A DNA stretch of 64,000 bases from Streptomyces sp. NRRL F-5630. GTDB lineage: Bacteria > Actinomycetota > Actinomycetes > Streptomycetales > Streptomycetaceae. The position numbers and the translations under genes are program-made. Location: contig NZ_JOGO01000012.1 in NCBI RefSeq assembly GCF_000719475.1, positions 1-64,000 on the forward strand, written 5' to 3'. The notes beneath the pieces are model-generated. The model saw nothing but the letters and a program-made list of their open reading frames with translations. It was not told the DNA's origin and made no database searches. Below, piece by piece: positions 51,942-61,159 of this stretch (position 1 is the first letter of the stretch; each line of letters starts with the position of its first letter).

Positions 51942-52418
51942 ATGTTGGTGCGCAATCGAGTTCCCGTCCTGCTCTCCCGGACCGGCGCGGTATCGGTCCT
52001 CACCCTCGCCGCCGTGGGCGGCACCGTCCTCGTCCCCGGCGCCTCCGCGGACGCCTCGGCCGCGGTCCGGATCTCCGCGAAGGCGCTCAAGGTCGCGGCC
52101 TCCAAGAAGGGCTCCCCCTACCGCTGGGGCGCGACGGGCCCGCGCCGCTTCGACTGCTCAGGCCTGACGCTCTATTCGTTCAAGAAGGCGGGCAAGTCCC
52201 TGCCCCGCACCGCCCAGGCGCAGTACAACCGGACCCGGCACGTATCGGCCGGCAAGCGCACCAAGGGCGACCTGGTGTTCTTCCGCTCCGGCCGCGGCGT
52301 CTACCACGTGGGCATCTACGCGGGAGGCAACAAGATCTGGCACGCCCCGAAGACGGGAGACGTGGTCAAGCTCGAAAGGATCTGGACGAAGCGGGTCTCG
52401 TACGGGCGCGTGCGATAG
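51942..52418 (+). CDS. Secreted NlpC/P60 peptidoglycan hydrolase
   Basis: A 158-residue precursor from ATG 51942. A signal peptide covers about residues 1-40 (VPVLLSRTGAVSVLTLAAVG, then a small-residue cleavage region near ASADASA). The single NlpC/P60 domain has its catalytic Cys in GPRRFDCSGLTLYSFKKAG, the first His in RGVYHVGIYAGG and the polar third residue in KIWHAPKTGD. It lacks any LysM, SH3 or coiled-coil partner domain, so it is a minimal D,L-endopeptidase. It is under the c-di-AMP riboswitch, so its synthesis is tied to osmotic or developmental signals. Confidence 0.93.
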   Translation: MLVRNRVPVLLSRTGAVSVLTLAAVGGTVLVPGASADASAAVRISAKALKVAASKKGSPYRWGATGPRRFDCSGLTLYSFKKAGKSLPRTAQAQYNRTRHVSAGKRTKGDLVFFRSGRGVYHVGIYAGGNKIWHAPKTGDVVKLERIWTKRVSYGRVR

Positions 52419-52549
52419 GAGCCCACGGGCGCGGGCCGTAGGCGCCGGGGGCGGGCTGTAGGCGCCCACGGACGCGTCCGGCAGGTGTCGGGCGCGCGGA
52501 GTCGTGGGCGCGGGTCCGGGACCGAGGGCGCGGGGCCCGCGGCAGGGGC

Positions 52550-52996
52550 TCAGTCCTCCGGCACGGCGACCGCGCGCGCCGGTCGCCAGGGCAGGGCGAC
52601 CAGGACGGTCTTGCCGCCCTGCGGTGTCGGCACCACCGAGAGCCGCCCGCCGTTCTCCGCCGTGAGGAAGCGGATGATGGCGAGCCCGCGCCCGTTGTCC
52701 TGCTGTACGGCGGCGGGGAGGCGGCGCGGCGGGCGCGGGTGGGAGTCGGTGACCCCGACCCGGAGGAGTTCCTCGCGGTCGAGCGAGACGGTGACGGTGA
52801 AGGAGGGGGACCGCCCGTCGGTGTGCACGACGGCATTGGTGACGAGTTCGGAGACGATCAGGCGCACCGCCTCGGCCATGTCGTCCCGCGCGGGCAGTCC
52901 CCACTCCGCGAGGAGCGCGCCGACGAACGCGCGTGCTTCGGGGACCGAGGCGGCATCGCTCGGCAGCGTGACGGAGGCTTCCTGGTGATCGGCCAT
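52550..52996 (-). CDS. ATP-binding regulatory protein (RsbW/SpoIIAB-like anti-sigma type)
   Basis: A 148-residue HATPase_c protein starting at ATG 52996. The N box is LIVSELVTNAVVHTDGRSPS, the G1 box is QQDNGRGLAIIRFL, and the lid is short. Streptomyces has dozens of these small GHKL kinases; some phosphorylate anti-anti-sigma factors, most are uncharacterised. No STAS partner or sigma gene adjoins it. It is divergent from the GNAT gene. Confidence 0.87.
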   Translation of the reverse strand: MADHQEASVTLPSDAASVPEARAFVGALLAEWGLPARDDMAEAVRLIVSELVTNAVVHTDGRSPSFTVTVSLDREELLRVGVTDSHPRPPRRLPAAVQQDNGRGLAIIRFLTAENGGRLSVVPTPQGGKTVLVALPWRPARAVAVPED

Positions 52997-53215
52997 GACG
53001 ACCTGCCCTTTCCACCGGGCGCCCGCACGGCGCACCGGGTCGGTGGTGCGCGACAGCCTGCCACCAGCGGGGGGCGCGCTCCGAGGGCTGTGCGCCACTG
53101 TCGCCCGAAGCGGTGAAGCCTGCTACGGCCGAGCGGATTCCGGGCGGCGGGACGGAACACCGCCCGCCCCGAAAACCGGATGCCCCGAGCCCCCGGCGCC
53201 TGCTTGGCTCCTGCC

Positions 53216-53644
53216 ATGAGCACACCTGACGACCTGCGCATACGCCACGCCGTGCCCGCCGACGTGGCACCCGTACTCGCCTTCTGGCGCGAGGCCGCCG
53301 AGGGGACGAGCATCAGCGACGACCCGGCCGGGGTCGGCCGCCTCCTCGCCCGCGATCCCGAGGCGCTGCTCCTCGCCGAACGCGGCGGCACGCTCGTCGG
53401 CACGGTGATCGCCGGCTTCGACGGCTGGCGGTGCTCCGCCTACCGCCTCGCCGTCCACCCCGCGCACCGCCGCCAGGGCATCGCGACAGCCCTCCTCGCG
53501 GCGATGGAGGACCGCTTCACCGCCCTCGGCGGCCGCCGCGTCGACGCGATGGTCCTGGAGGCGAACACGCGCGCGCACGGGACGTGGGGCGCGGCGGGGT
53601 ACATCCGGGAGGACCGGTGGCGGCGCTGGGTGAAGCCGGTGTGA
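53216..53644 (+). CDS. GNAT family N-acetyltransferase
   Basis: A 142-residue acetyltransferase from ATG 53216. The acetyl-CoA binding motif A is YRLAVHPAHRRQGIATALLA (V-x-P-x-x-R-x-x-G-I/G-A), preceded by the beta-4 strand LVGTVIAGFDGW. The C-terminal RVDAMVLEANTRAHGTWGAA with GYIREDRW completes the fold. The substrate is unknown; the family acts on small amines or protein N-termini. It is alone on its strand here. Confidence 0.9.
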   Translation: MSTPDDLRIRHAVPADVAPVLAFWREAAEGTSISDDPAGVGRLLARDPEALLLAERGGTLVGTVIAGFDGWRCSAYRLAVHPAHRRQGIATALLAAMEDRFTALGGRRVDAMVLEANTRAHGTWGAAGYIREDRWRRWVKPV

Positions 53645-54041
53645 CACGGCCGTGGACGGCTGCGCGCCGGGGCGGCGGGGACGGCAGGGCGCCGGGCACG
53701 GCGGGGCGCCCGGGACGGCAGGGCCGCACTTCCGGGCCTCCCCACCGCCCCGGCGGCCCTGACCAGGCGATCTCCGGAAAAGGCGGGCCCGCGCGTTTCC
53801 CCGACGGCAGCCCTTCCCTTGCGCTTTGCTCATACTTTACTCTTGCATGACCGGTCCTTTTCGATCCGCGAATCGTGACCCTCCGCGAGCCCTCTCGCGG
53901 GGTTCCCAGCGAAAGGTGTGAGCGTCCGCCCATGGGCGAGCCTCCCAGTCCGCGCTCCGTCGCGGCCCTCTCCTCCGCCTCCGGAGGGGACTCCTCCTCC
54001 GTCTCCGGCGTGATCCCCCTCTCCGTCCCGGGAGGGGTCCG
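53645..54041 (+). other. Leader region of the CNNM operon, no gene
   Basis: Roughly 400 bases contain no plausible gene. Bases 53815-53850 (CTTTGCTCATACTTTACTC) are AT-rich and probably carry the promoter. A hairpin CCGCGAG/CTCGCGG follows at about 53883-53900 and a Ser-codon-like CTCCTCC stretch precedes the start. I looked for a magnesium (M-box) riboswitch and could not support one. Confidence 0.5.
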
Positions 54042-55376
54042 ATGACGGAGCTCCTCCTTCTCGGCCTCGCCGTCCTCCTCGCCCTCGTCTGCGGTGTCTT
54101 CGTGGCGGCCGAGTTCTCCCTCACGACCGTCGAGCGCGGGGCCCTGGAGGCCGCCGCGCAGCGCGGTGAGCGCGGTGCCCGGCACGCGCTCGCGGCCGTG
54201 CAACGGCTCACCTTCCAGCTCTCCGGGGCCCAGCTCGGGATCACCGTGACCAACCTGGTCATCGGGATGCTCGCCGAGCCCTCCGTCGCCGCGCTGCTCT
54301 CCGGACCGCTCGGCGCGCTCGGGCTGTCCGCCGGGGCCGTCACGGTCCTCTCGCTCGTGCTCGGCACGGCGCTGTCGACCGCCTTCCTCATGGTCGTCGG
54401 CGAACTCGTGCCGAAGAACTGGGCGATCTCCGCCCCGGAACGCGTCGCGCGTGTCGTCGCCGGTCCGCTGCGCCTCTTCTCCTTCCTGCTCCGCCCCCTC
54501 ATCAAGCACCTCGACACGACCGCGAACCGCGCCGTGCGCCGCCTCGGGCTGGAACCGGCCGAGGAGATCGCCTCGGCGCGCGGGCCGAGGGAACTCGCGG
54601 CGCTCGCCCGGCACTCGGCCCGCGCGGGTACGCTGCCCGCGGAGACCGCCGAGCTGTTCGTGCGCACGCTCGGACTCGGCGCGCTCAGCGCGGGCGCCGT
54701 CATGACGCCGCGCGTAGACGTCGTCGCCGTCGCGGCGGCCGAGCCCGCCGAGCGGGTGCTCACCACCGCCCGCCGCACCGGCCTCTCCCGCTTCCCCGTG
54801 CACCGGGGCGACGGGCTCGACGAGGTGTGCGGCACGGTGCACGTCAAGGACGTCCTGGCCCTCCCGGCCGACGCGCGCGCCGCGACGCCGGTCCGGGCCC
54901 TGCTCACTCCGCCCGTCCTCGTCCCCGCGACCCTGCCGGTGGACCGGCTGCTCGACCGGCTCGCCGGGGAGGGCTCGATGGCCGTCGTGATCGACGAGTA
55001 CGGCGGTACGGCGGGCGTCGTGACCCTGGAGGACGTCGTCGAGGAGGTCGTCGGCGAGGTGCGCGACGAGCACGACCCGCGCGCGGAGCCCGAGCTGGTA
55101 CGGGCCGGGAGCGAGGACGGGCGCGCCGTGTGGGCCGCCGAGGGCTCGCTGCGCGTCGACCGGCTCGCGGGACTCGGTCCCGTCCTCCCCGAAGGACCGT
55201 ACGAGACGCTGGGCGGCCTGCTCGCGGCCGAGCTGGGGCGCGTCCCGCGCGCCGGGGACACCGTGGAGGTGGCCGGCTGGGAGCTGCGGGTCGACAGCGC
55301 CGACGGGCGGCGCGCCGGACGCGTGCGACTGCTCGCACCGGCCGTGGAGACGAAGGCGAAGGAGCTGAACCGGTGA
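54042..55376 (+). CDS. CNNM/CorC-type transporter-associated protein (hemolysin family), full length
   Basis: A 444-residue protein. The DUF21/CNNM membrane domain (about 1-180) has ELLLLGLAVLLALVCGVFVA, then AAEFSLTTVERGALEAAAQR and LSGAQLGITVTNLVIGMLAE, followed by VVGELVPKNWAI. Two CBS domains follow (MTPRVDVVAVAAAEPAERVL; SMAVVIDEYGGTAGVVTLED), then the C-terminal CorC_HlyC domain (LPEGPYETLGGLLAAELGRV). CNNM proteins extrude or regulate Mg2+ (and other divalent cations) using ATP-binding CBS modules. Its stop overlaps the next gene by four bases. Confidence 0.9.
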   Translation: MTELLLLGLAVLLALVCGVFVAAEFSLTTVERGALEAAAQRGERGARHALAAVQRLTFQLSGAQLGITVTNLVIGMLAEPSVAALLSGPLGALGLSAGAVTVLSLVLGTALSTAFLMVVGELVPKNWAISAPERVARVVAGPLRLFSFLLRPLIKHLDTTANRAVRRLGLEPAEEIASARGPRELAALARHSARAGTLPAETAELFVRTLGLGALSAGAVMTPRVDVVAVAAAEPAERVLTTARRTGLSRFPVHRGDGLDEVCGTVHVKDVLALPADARAATPVRALLTPPVLVPATLPVDRLLDRLAGEGSMAVVIDEYGGTAGVVTLEDVVEEVVGEVRDEHDPRAEPELVRAGSEDGRAVWAAEGSLRVDRLAGLGPVLPEGPYETLGGLLAAELGRVPRAGDTVEVAGWELRVDSADGRRAGRVRLLAPAVETKAKELNR

Positions 55377-56401
55377 CCACGCTGCAACTGCTCATCGGCC
55401 TCGCCACGCTCGTGGTGAACGCCTTCTTCGTCGGCGCGGAGTTCGCGCTCATCTCGGTACGCCGCGCGCAGGTCGAGCCGCGCGCGGAGGGGGGCGACAA
55501 GCGGGCGCGCCGCGTGCTGTGGGGTCTGGAGCACGTCTCCCGGCTCATGGCGGCGGCACAGCTCGGCATCACGCTGTGCACGCTGGTGCTCGGGATCGTC
55601 GCCGAACCGGCGATCGCACACCTCCTGGAGCCGGGCTTCGACGCCGTGGGCCTGCCGCACGGGCTCGTGCACCCGGCCGCGTTCGTCGTCGCGCTCGCGC
55701 TCGCGACGTACCTGCACATGCTGCTCGGCGAGATGATCCCGAAGAACGTGGCGCTCGCCGATCCCGTGCGCGCCGCGCTGTGGCTCGGCCCGCCGCTCGT
55801 GGCGCTCACGCGGGCGCTCGGGCCCGTGATCGCCGGGGTCAACGCGGTGGCGAACGGCCTGCTGCGGCTGCTGCGCGTCGAGCCGCGGGAGGAAGTGGCA
55901 GCGGCCTTCTCGGACGACGAGCTGGCGCGCCTCGTGGGCGACGCGCACGCGGCGGGGCTGCTCGACGCGCGGTCCGGGCAGCGGCTGCGGGACGCGCTGG
56001 CGCTCGGCCGCAGGCCCGTACGGGACGTGGCGATCCCTCCGGAGCGGCTCGTGACGGCGCCGCTCGGGACGACCCCGGACGGGCTCGTGGCGCTCGCCGC
56101 CGCGTCCGGCTACTCGCGCTTCCCCGTGGCGGACGCGGAGGGGCGGCCCCTGGGCTACCTGCACGTCAAGGACGCCCTCGGCGCCCGCCCCGCCGACCTG
56201 CCCTTCGCGCCGGGCGAGCTGCGCCCGCTCCCCCGCCTCGCGGCCGGCACCCCGCTGGACGAGGCCCTGGCCACGCTCCGGGCGCAGGGCGTCCACCTCG
56301 CGGCCGTCACGGCCCCCGGTGAGGGGCTCGTGGGCCTCGTCACGCTGGAGGACGTCCTGCGGGAGCTGATCGGCGGCGGGACGGAGGCGGTGGCGGCCTG
56401 A
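55373..56401 (+). CDS. Second CNNM/CBS protein, lacking the CorC domain
   Basis: A 342-residue paralogue from GTG 55373, translationally coupled to the first. The CNNM domain shows TLVVNAFFVGAEFALISVRR, then AAAQLGITLCTLVLGIVAEP and LLGEMIPKNVALADP. A CBS pair follows (about 215-335) with SGYSRFPVADAEGRPLGYLH and LVGLVTLEDVLRELIGG. The CorC_HlyC domain is absent. Coupled pairs with one shortened member are common in actinobacteria and may form heterodimers. A role in Mg2+ homeostasis is inferred. Confidence 0.9.
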   Translation: MTTLQLLIGLATLVVNAFFVGAEFALISVRRAQVEPRAEGGDKRARRVLWGLEHVSRLMAAAQLGITLCTLVLGIVAEPAIAHLLEPGFDAVGLPHGLVHPAAFVVALALATYLHMLLGEMIPKNVALADPVRAALWLGPPLVALTRALGPVIAGVNAVANGLLRLLRVEPREEVAAAFSDDELARLVGDAHAAGLLDARSGQRLRDALALGRRPVRDVAIPPERLVTAPLGTTPDGLVALAAASGYSRFPVADAEGRPLGYLHVKDALGARPADLPFAPGELRPLPRLAAGTPLDEALATLRAQGVHLAAVTAPGEGLVGLVTLEDVLRELIGGGTEAVAA

Positions 56402-56556
56402 GGGGCGGCCGGGCGGCGGCCGGTGCGGGACGGTGCCCGGCGTAGCGGCCCGGGCCGGGCGGCGGCCGTGGCCGGGCGGGTGGCGGTCCGGGGGATGCGC
56501 CCGGCCGTCGCCGGGCTCGCCCCGTCCCCCTACCGGCCGGTACGATCGCACTCGCC

Positions 56557-57393
56557 ATGTCGATCAATGCCACCTACACCAGCCTGGTCGCCGTCGGGGA
56601 CAGCTTCACCGAGGGCATGTCGGACCAGTTGCCCGACGGGTCCTACCGGGGGTGGGCGGATCTGCTCGCCGCCCGCCTCGCGACCCGTACCGCCGGATTC
56701 CGGTACGCGAACCTCGCCGTGCGCGGCAAGCTCATCGAGCAGATCGTGCGCGAACAGGTCGGGCCTGCCGCGAAGATGGGCGCCGACATCGTGACCCTGG
56801 TCGGGGGACTCAACGACACCCTGCGCCCGAAGTGCGACATGGGCAGGGTGCGGGGGCTGCTCGAAGAGGCGGTCGAGACGCTGGCGCCGAGCTGCAAACA
56901 GCTCGTGCTCATGCGCAGCCCGGGGCGCCAGGGCCCGGTGTTCGACCGCTTCCGGCCGCGCATGGAGGCCCTGTTCGCCTGCATCGACGAACTCGCGGCC
57001 CGGCACGGCGCGTTGGTGATCGATCTCTACGGCGCGGCGGCGCTCGGCGACCAGCGGATGTGGGGCGTCGACCGCCTGCACCTGACCGACGAGGGGCACC
57101 GCAGGGTCGCGGAGGCCGTGTGGCAGGGGCTCGGCCTGGCCGCCGAGGACGACTGGACCAGCCCGCTGCCCGTCCCCGTACCGCCCTCGTGGCTCCAGCG
57201 GCGGGTCGCCGACGTGAGCTTCACGCGGGCGCACCTGCTGCCCTGGATCGGCCGCCGCCTGACCGGCCGCTCCTCGGGCGACGGCCGCTCGGGCGCGCAG
57301 TTCTGCCTCGAAGCGGGCGAGGGCTTCTGGATCACGCCCGCGGACCCGGCGAACCCGGGCCCGGTGACGGGCTGGCGCCGCGCGGAGTCCTGA
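56557..57393 (+). CDS. SGNH/GDSL-family hydrolase
   Basis: A 278-residue cytoplasmic protein starting at ATG 56557. The SGNH blocks are present: block I VAVGDSFTEGMSDQL (Ser nucleophile), block II Gly in VRGKLIEQIV, block III Asn in LVGGLNDTLRP, and block V Asp/His in GVDRLHLTDEGHRRVAEAVW. No signal peptide is visible. Substrates of this branch are esters of lipids or glycans, and the natural one is unknown. The last 70 residues form a basic extension typical of Streptomyces members. Confidence 0.9.
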   Translation: MSINATYTSLVAVGDSFTEGMSDQLPDGSYRGWADLLAARLATRTAGFRYANLAVRGKLIEQIVREQVGPAAKMGADIVTLVGGLNDTLRPKCDMGRVRGLLEEAVETLAPSCKQLVLMRSPGRQGPVFDRFRPRMEALFACIDELAARHGALVIDLYGAAALGDQRMWGVDRLHLTDEGHRRVAEAVWQGLGLAAEDDWTSPLPVPVPPSWLQRRVADVSFTRAHLLPWIGRRLTGRSSGDGRSGAQFCLEAGEGFWITPADPANPGPVTGWRRAES

Positions 57394-57876
57394 GCCCGCC
57401 CCCGCCCCCGTGCCCCGCACGCGGCCCGCGCGCTCCGGCAGGACGGCCCGGACCCCCTGACCCCTGGCGGCAGGTACGGACAGGCCCCGGGACCCGGCCT
57501 CCCTGGAGCGCGGTTGCCGACGGGCGTCATCTCCCCGCCCTCTCGCGCGCGCTCTCCCGCCGGGAGGACATGGCCGCGTGGCACGCCTGCTCGCGGCCCG
57601 AACCGCAGGGGCGCACTCGTCGCGGGCCGCGCCCCGTGAAGGGCCCTCAGACGTTCACCTTCTGAGAGTGCCGGTAGCGCCGTTGCCCCTCACCTCGGCG
57701 GACACCGAGCCGTACCTCGTGGAGCGGGCACGCGAGGCGCGGCGCGGTGCGGACGGGGCGGCGGCTGCCCCCGTGCGCGGCCGCCGCCCCGGGAGCGCGC
57801 GCCGGGGGCCTTGGAGGTTCCTCCGAACGCGACCGGCTCGTCTACCTGCGGGAACCGCCAAGTAGACTGCGACCTC
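57394..57876. other. 480-base gap before purB with no convincing gene
   Basis: Only Arg/Pro-rich frames without ribosome-binding sites occur. Small inverted repeats (such as CTCAGA/TCTGAG at about 57648-57666) are present but no recognised riboswitch. The last 100 bases should contain the purB promoter. Confidence 0.45.
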
Positions 57877-59310
57877 GTGACTGCGAAGCCCCGTATCCCC
57901 AACGTCCTGGCAGGCCGCTACGCCTCCCCCGAGCTGGCCGAGCTCTGGTCGCCCGAGCAGAAGGTGAAGCTGGAGCGCCGGCTGTGGATCGCCGTGCTGC
58001 GTGCCCAGCGCGACCTCGGCATCGAGGTGCCCGAGGGGGTGGTCGAGGACTACGAACGCGTCCTCGACACCGTGGACCTCGCCTCGATCGCGGAGCGCGA
58101 GAAGGTCACCCGGCACGACGTGAAGGCCCGCATCGAGGAGTTCAACGCCCTCGCCGGGCACGAGCACGTGCACAAGGGCATGACCTCGCGCGACCTCACG
58201 GAGAACGTCGAGCAGCTCCAGACCCGTCTCTCGCTCGAACTCGTCAGGGACCGCGCCGTCGCCGTCCTCGCGCGACTCGGCAAGCTCGCCGGGGAGTACG
58301 GCGAGCTCGTCATGGCCGGGCGCTCGCACAACGTCGCCGCGCAGGCCACGACGCTCGGCAAGCGCTTCGCCACGGGCGCCGACGAGCTCTTCGTCGCCTA
58401 CGGGCGGGTCGAGGAGTTGCTCCGCCGCTACCCGCTGCGCGGCATCAAGGGCCCGGTCGGCACCGCGCAGGACATGCTCGACCTGCTCGGTGGGGACGGG
58501 GAGAAGCTCGCCGAGCTGGAGCGCCGCATCGCCGCGCACCTCGGTTTCGGCGAGGTCTTCACCTCCGTCGGCCAGGTCTACCCGCGCTCGCTCGACTACG
58601 AGGTCGTCACGAGCCTCGTGCAGCTCGCCGCCGCGCCCTCCTCGCTCGCCAAGACGATCCGCCTCATGGCGGGCAACGAGCTGGTCACCGAGGGGTTCAA
58701 GCCCGGCCAGGTCGGCTCCTCCGCGATGCCGCACAAGATGAACACCCGCTCCTGCGAGCGCGTCAACGGTCTCATGGTGATCCTGCGCGGCTACGCGTCG
58801 ATGACCGGTGAGCTGGCGGGCGACCAGTGGAACGAGGGCGATGTCTCGTGCTCGGTGGTGCGGCGCGTCGCGCTGCCCGACGCGTTCTTCGCGCTGGACG
58901 GCCTCCTGGAGACCTTCCTGACCGTTCTCGACGAGTTCGGCGCCTTCCCCGCCGTCGTCGCGCGCGAACTCGACCGTTACCTGCCCTTCCTCGCCACGAC
59001 CAAGGTCCTCATGGGCGCGGTGCGCGAGGGGGTCGGGCGTGAGGTGGCGCACGAGGCGATCAAGGAGAACGCGGTCGCGACGGCCCTGGAGATGCGCGAG
59101 AAGGGCGCCGCGCGCAACGACCTGCTCGACAAGCTCGCGGCCGACGAGCGCCTGCCGCTCGACCGTGACCGGCTCGCGGCCCTCATGGGCGACCCGCTGG
59201 CCTTCACCGGCGCGGCCCGCGACCAGGTCGCCGCGGTCGTCGCGCGCGTCGAGGCTCTCGTCGCCGAGCGGCCCGAGGCCGCGGGTTACGCCCCGGGGGC
59301 GATCCTCTGA
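57877..59310 (+). CDS. purB: Adenylosuccinate lyase
   Basis: A 477-residue fumarase-superfamily enzyme starting with GTG 57877. The superfamily signature loop is VGSSAMPHKMNTRSCERVNG. Other active-site regions are HEHVHKGMTSRDLTENVEQL (His/Thr-Ser) and MAGRSHNVAAQATTLGKRF, with the base/acid His. It cleaves SAICAR and adenylosuccinate to release fumarate in purine synthesis. Length and sequence resemble the actinobacterial subgroup. It is followed by mug on the same strand. Confidence 0.96.
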   Translation: MTAKPRIPNVLAGRYASPELAELWSPEQKVKLERRLWIAVLRAQRDLGIEVPEGVVEDYERVLDTVDLASIAEREKVTRHDVKARIEEFNALAGHEHVHKGMTSRDLTENVEQLQTRLSLELVRDRAVAVLARLGKLAGEYGELVMAGRSHNVAAQATTLGKRFATGADELFVAYGRVEELLRRYPLRGIKGPVGTAQDMLDLLGGDGEKLAELERRIAAHLGFGEVFTSVGQVYPRSLDYEVVTSLVQLAAAPSSLAKTIRLMAGNELVTEGFKPGQVGSSAMPHKMNTRSCERVNGLMVILRGYASMTGELAGDQWNEGDVSCSVVRRVALPDAFFALDGLLETFLTVLDEFGAFPAVVARELDRYLPFLATTKVLMGAVREGVGREVAHEAIKENAVATALEMREKGAARNDLLDKLAADERLPLDRDRLAALMGDPLAFTGAARDQVAAVVARVEALVAERPEAAGYAPGAIL

Positions 59311-59362
59311 ACCGCCGCGCCCAGCGCTCACCGTCCGCCCTCCGGGCCGGGCGGTGAGCGCG

Positions 59363-59929
59363 ATGCGCTTCACGCCCGAGGAGCTGGAGGCGGCGCGGGG
59401 AAAGCTGCTCCCCGATATCGTGGCGCCCGGTCTGCGGGTCCTCTTCTGCGGCATCAACCCTGGGCTCCTGTCGGCCGCGAGCGGCCACCACTTCGCCCGG
59501 CCGGGCAACCGCTTCTGGCCCGCGCTGCACCTCTCGGGGTTCACCCCGCGTCGTCTGCGCCCCGACGAGCAGGGCGAGTTGCTCACGTACGGGCTCGGGA
59601 TCAGCAATGTCGTCGACCGGGCGACGGCGCGGGCGGGCGAGCTGAGCGCCGAGGAGTTCCGTGCGGGCGGTGCGGCGCTCGCCGCGAAGGTGGCCAGGCT
59701 CGGGCCCACGTGGCTCGCCGTCGTCGGGATCACGGCGTACCGCGCGGCGTTCGACGCGCCGAAGGCCGTGGTCGGGCCGCAGGAGGAACGAGTGGGCGGG
59801 GCACGGGTGTGGGCGCTGCCCAACCCGAGCGGGCTCAACGCCCACTGGTCGCTCGCGGCGATGGCGGAGGAGTTCGGGCGGCTGCGGGAGGCGGCGGGGC
59901 TCCCCGCGCGAGGCGGCCGCGCGGACTGA
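59363..59929 (+). CDS. mug: G/U mismatch-specific DNA glycosylase
   Basis: A 188-residue uracil-DNA glycosylase superfamily protein (ATG 59363; a GTG nine bases earlier is also possible). Motif 1 is VLFCGINPGLLSAASGHHFA with GRPGNRFW-like continuation RPGNRFWPALHLSG. Motif 2 is LPNPSGLNAHWSLAAMAEEF. The Asn in GINPG replaces the Asp of UNG, as in Mug/TDG enzymes. It removes uracil or thymine opposite guanine. The 52-base gap after purB suggests cotranscription. Confidence 0.93.
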   Translation: MRFTPEELEAARGKLLPDIVAPGLRVLFCGINPGLLSAASGHHFARPGNRFWPALHLSGFTPRRLRPDEQGELLTYGLGISNVVDRATARAGELSAEEFRAGGAALAAKVARLGPTWLAVVGITAYRAAFDAPKAVVGPQEERVGGARVWALPNPSGLNAHWSLAAMAEEFGRLREAAGLPARGGRAD

Positions 59930-59962
59930 CCCGCGTCCGCCCGGTGGACGGGCCGCACCGCC

Positions 59963-60400
59963 TCAGGGCGGGTCCTCCGTCGTCGTGAAGGCGACGAGGG
60001 CGAGAGGGAGGCCCGGGCCGTGGTGGGCCGTGCCGATTCCCGTCCAGCGCTCCGCGCGGCGCCACAGGTGGACATCGGGAACGGTGTGGACGAGGTGGTC
60101 CCAGGGGGCGGGAAGCGGTTCGCCCCCGGCCCGCAGCGCGGCGCCGGTGAGGGCGAAGCGGTCGGGCGGGCCCCACCCCCGTACCGTCAGGAGGAGCGAC
60201 AGCGCCTCCCGTTCGGTTTCGAACTGCTCTTCGAACACTGTCGTCGCGGTGTCCTCCCCGCTCTCGGCGGGGGCGAGGAGCAGCGTGACCAGGTGGTGGC
60301 GGGGGCCCGAACTCTCGTACGCACCCGGCGAGTCGGCATCCGGGAACGGCAGCGCGCACAGGGACTCGAGGGTGTCCAGGTGCTGGGCCGTGCCGCTCAT
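59963..60400 (-). CDS. Conserved hypothetical protein
   Basis: A 145-residue protein; start chosen at ATG 60400. It has no membrane segment or known motif. It has an alpha/beta appearance with aromatic-rich stretches (LSLLLTVRGWGPPDRFALTG, then LVHTVPDVHLWRRAERWTGI). The sequence is well-balanced and codon bias is good, so it is likely a real protein. Its neighbours are mug (convergent) and the decayed permease on the same strand. Confidence 0.65.
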   Translation of the reverse strand: MSGTAQHLDTLESLCALPFPDADSPGAYESSGPRHHLVTLLLAPAESGEDTATTVFEEQFETEREALSLLLTVRGWGPPDRFALTGAALRAGGEPLPAPWDHLVHTVPDVHLWRRAERWTGIGTAHHGPGLPLALVAFTTTEDPP

Positions 60401-60457
60401 GCGTTCCAGTAAACCGGGCCGCCGCACGCCCCCGCACAGCGACCCCCGGCGGCGGCC

Positions 60458-60960
60458 TCAGACATCGCGCCCGCGCAGCCGCCACCACCCCGCGCCGACC
60501 GCGAGCGCCGCCCACAGCGCGAGCACCCCGAGCCCCGTCCAGGGACCGAGCGGCCCGTCCACGGGCTCGGCCCGCAGCGCGAGCTGCCCCGCCGTCGCGG
60601 GCAGGAAGCGGGCGACCCCACCGGCCGTTTCGCCGACGACGAACGGCAGGAGGAAGAGCACCGCGACGGTGACCGAGAGCGTCGCGACACCGTGCCGCAG
60701 CCATGTGGCGACGCCGCTCGCGAGCAGTCCGGCGAGCGTGAGGTAGAGCGCGCAGCCGATGACGGCGCGCCAGGCGGTGGCGTCCCCGGGCCCGACCGCC
60801 GGGTCCCCCGTCGCGAGCCGCGCGCAGAGGGAGGTGAGGACGCCTGCGAGGAGACCGGCGAGCAGCAGGTGTCCGGCGGTGGCGAGCAGCCGCGCCGCGT
60901 AGGCGATGCCGCGCCGGGGCACGGCGAGGAACACGTGGGCCCCACCGTCCCCCGCGAGTT
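60458..60960 (-). pseudogene. 5'-truncated ABC-2 type transporter permease
   Basis: The readable part encodes about 160 residues with four hydrophobic segments ([77 protein letters not shown]), typical of the C-terminal half of ABC-2 permeases. The preserved beginning, [20 protein letters not shown], matches the point in such proteins that follows about 90 residues including the first two helices. Upstream the sequence changes abruptly into a sensor kinase remnant on the opposite strand. A GTG at 60934 could start a truncated product, but no ABC ATPase gene remains nearby. Confidence 0.75.
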
Positions 60961-61159
60961 GCCCGGTGCCCTAACGCTGGACTTCACCAACCCGCTGCCG
61001 GAGGGCGCCTCGCCCTTCCCGGGTGGCGGTACCAGCCTGCGCGGTCTGCGCGAACGCGCGGCGGTCCTCGGCGGCACGGTGACGGCGGGCGCCCGGGACG
61101 GCGTCTGGCGCCTCCGTGTCCGGCTGCCCCTGGAAGACCTCAGGGAGGCGGGGAGATGA
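60961..61159 (+). pseudogene. 3' remnant of a sensor histidine kinase gene
   Basis: Only the last 65 codons of a NarL-type kinase ATPase domain are left: [20 protein letters not shown], then [20 protein letters not shown] (the G2 box region) and the final [13 protein letters not shown]. The phospho-His, N box and G1 box are missing. The preceding sequence belongs to the antisense permease remnant. Its stop overlaps the ATG of the response regulator remnant by four bases, the original operon junction. Confidence 0.8.

Noticed and set aside
53645..54041. Possible magnesium (M-box) riboswitch before the CNNM pair
   Set aside because: The short GGGCGAGCCTCCC stretch recalls the M-box core, but the other conserved blocks are not seen in the right order.
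57578..57865. Rightward 95-codon frame before purB
   Set aside because: Arg/Ala-rich composition of a chance frame; it would run to within 12 bases of purB without any coupling signal.
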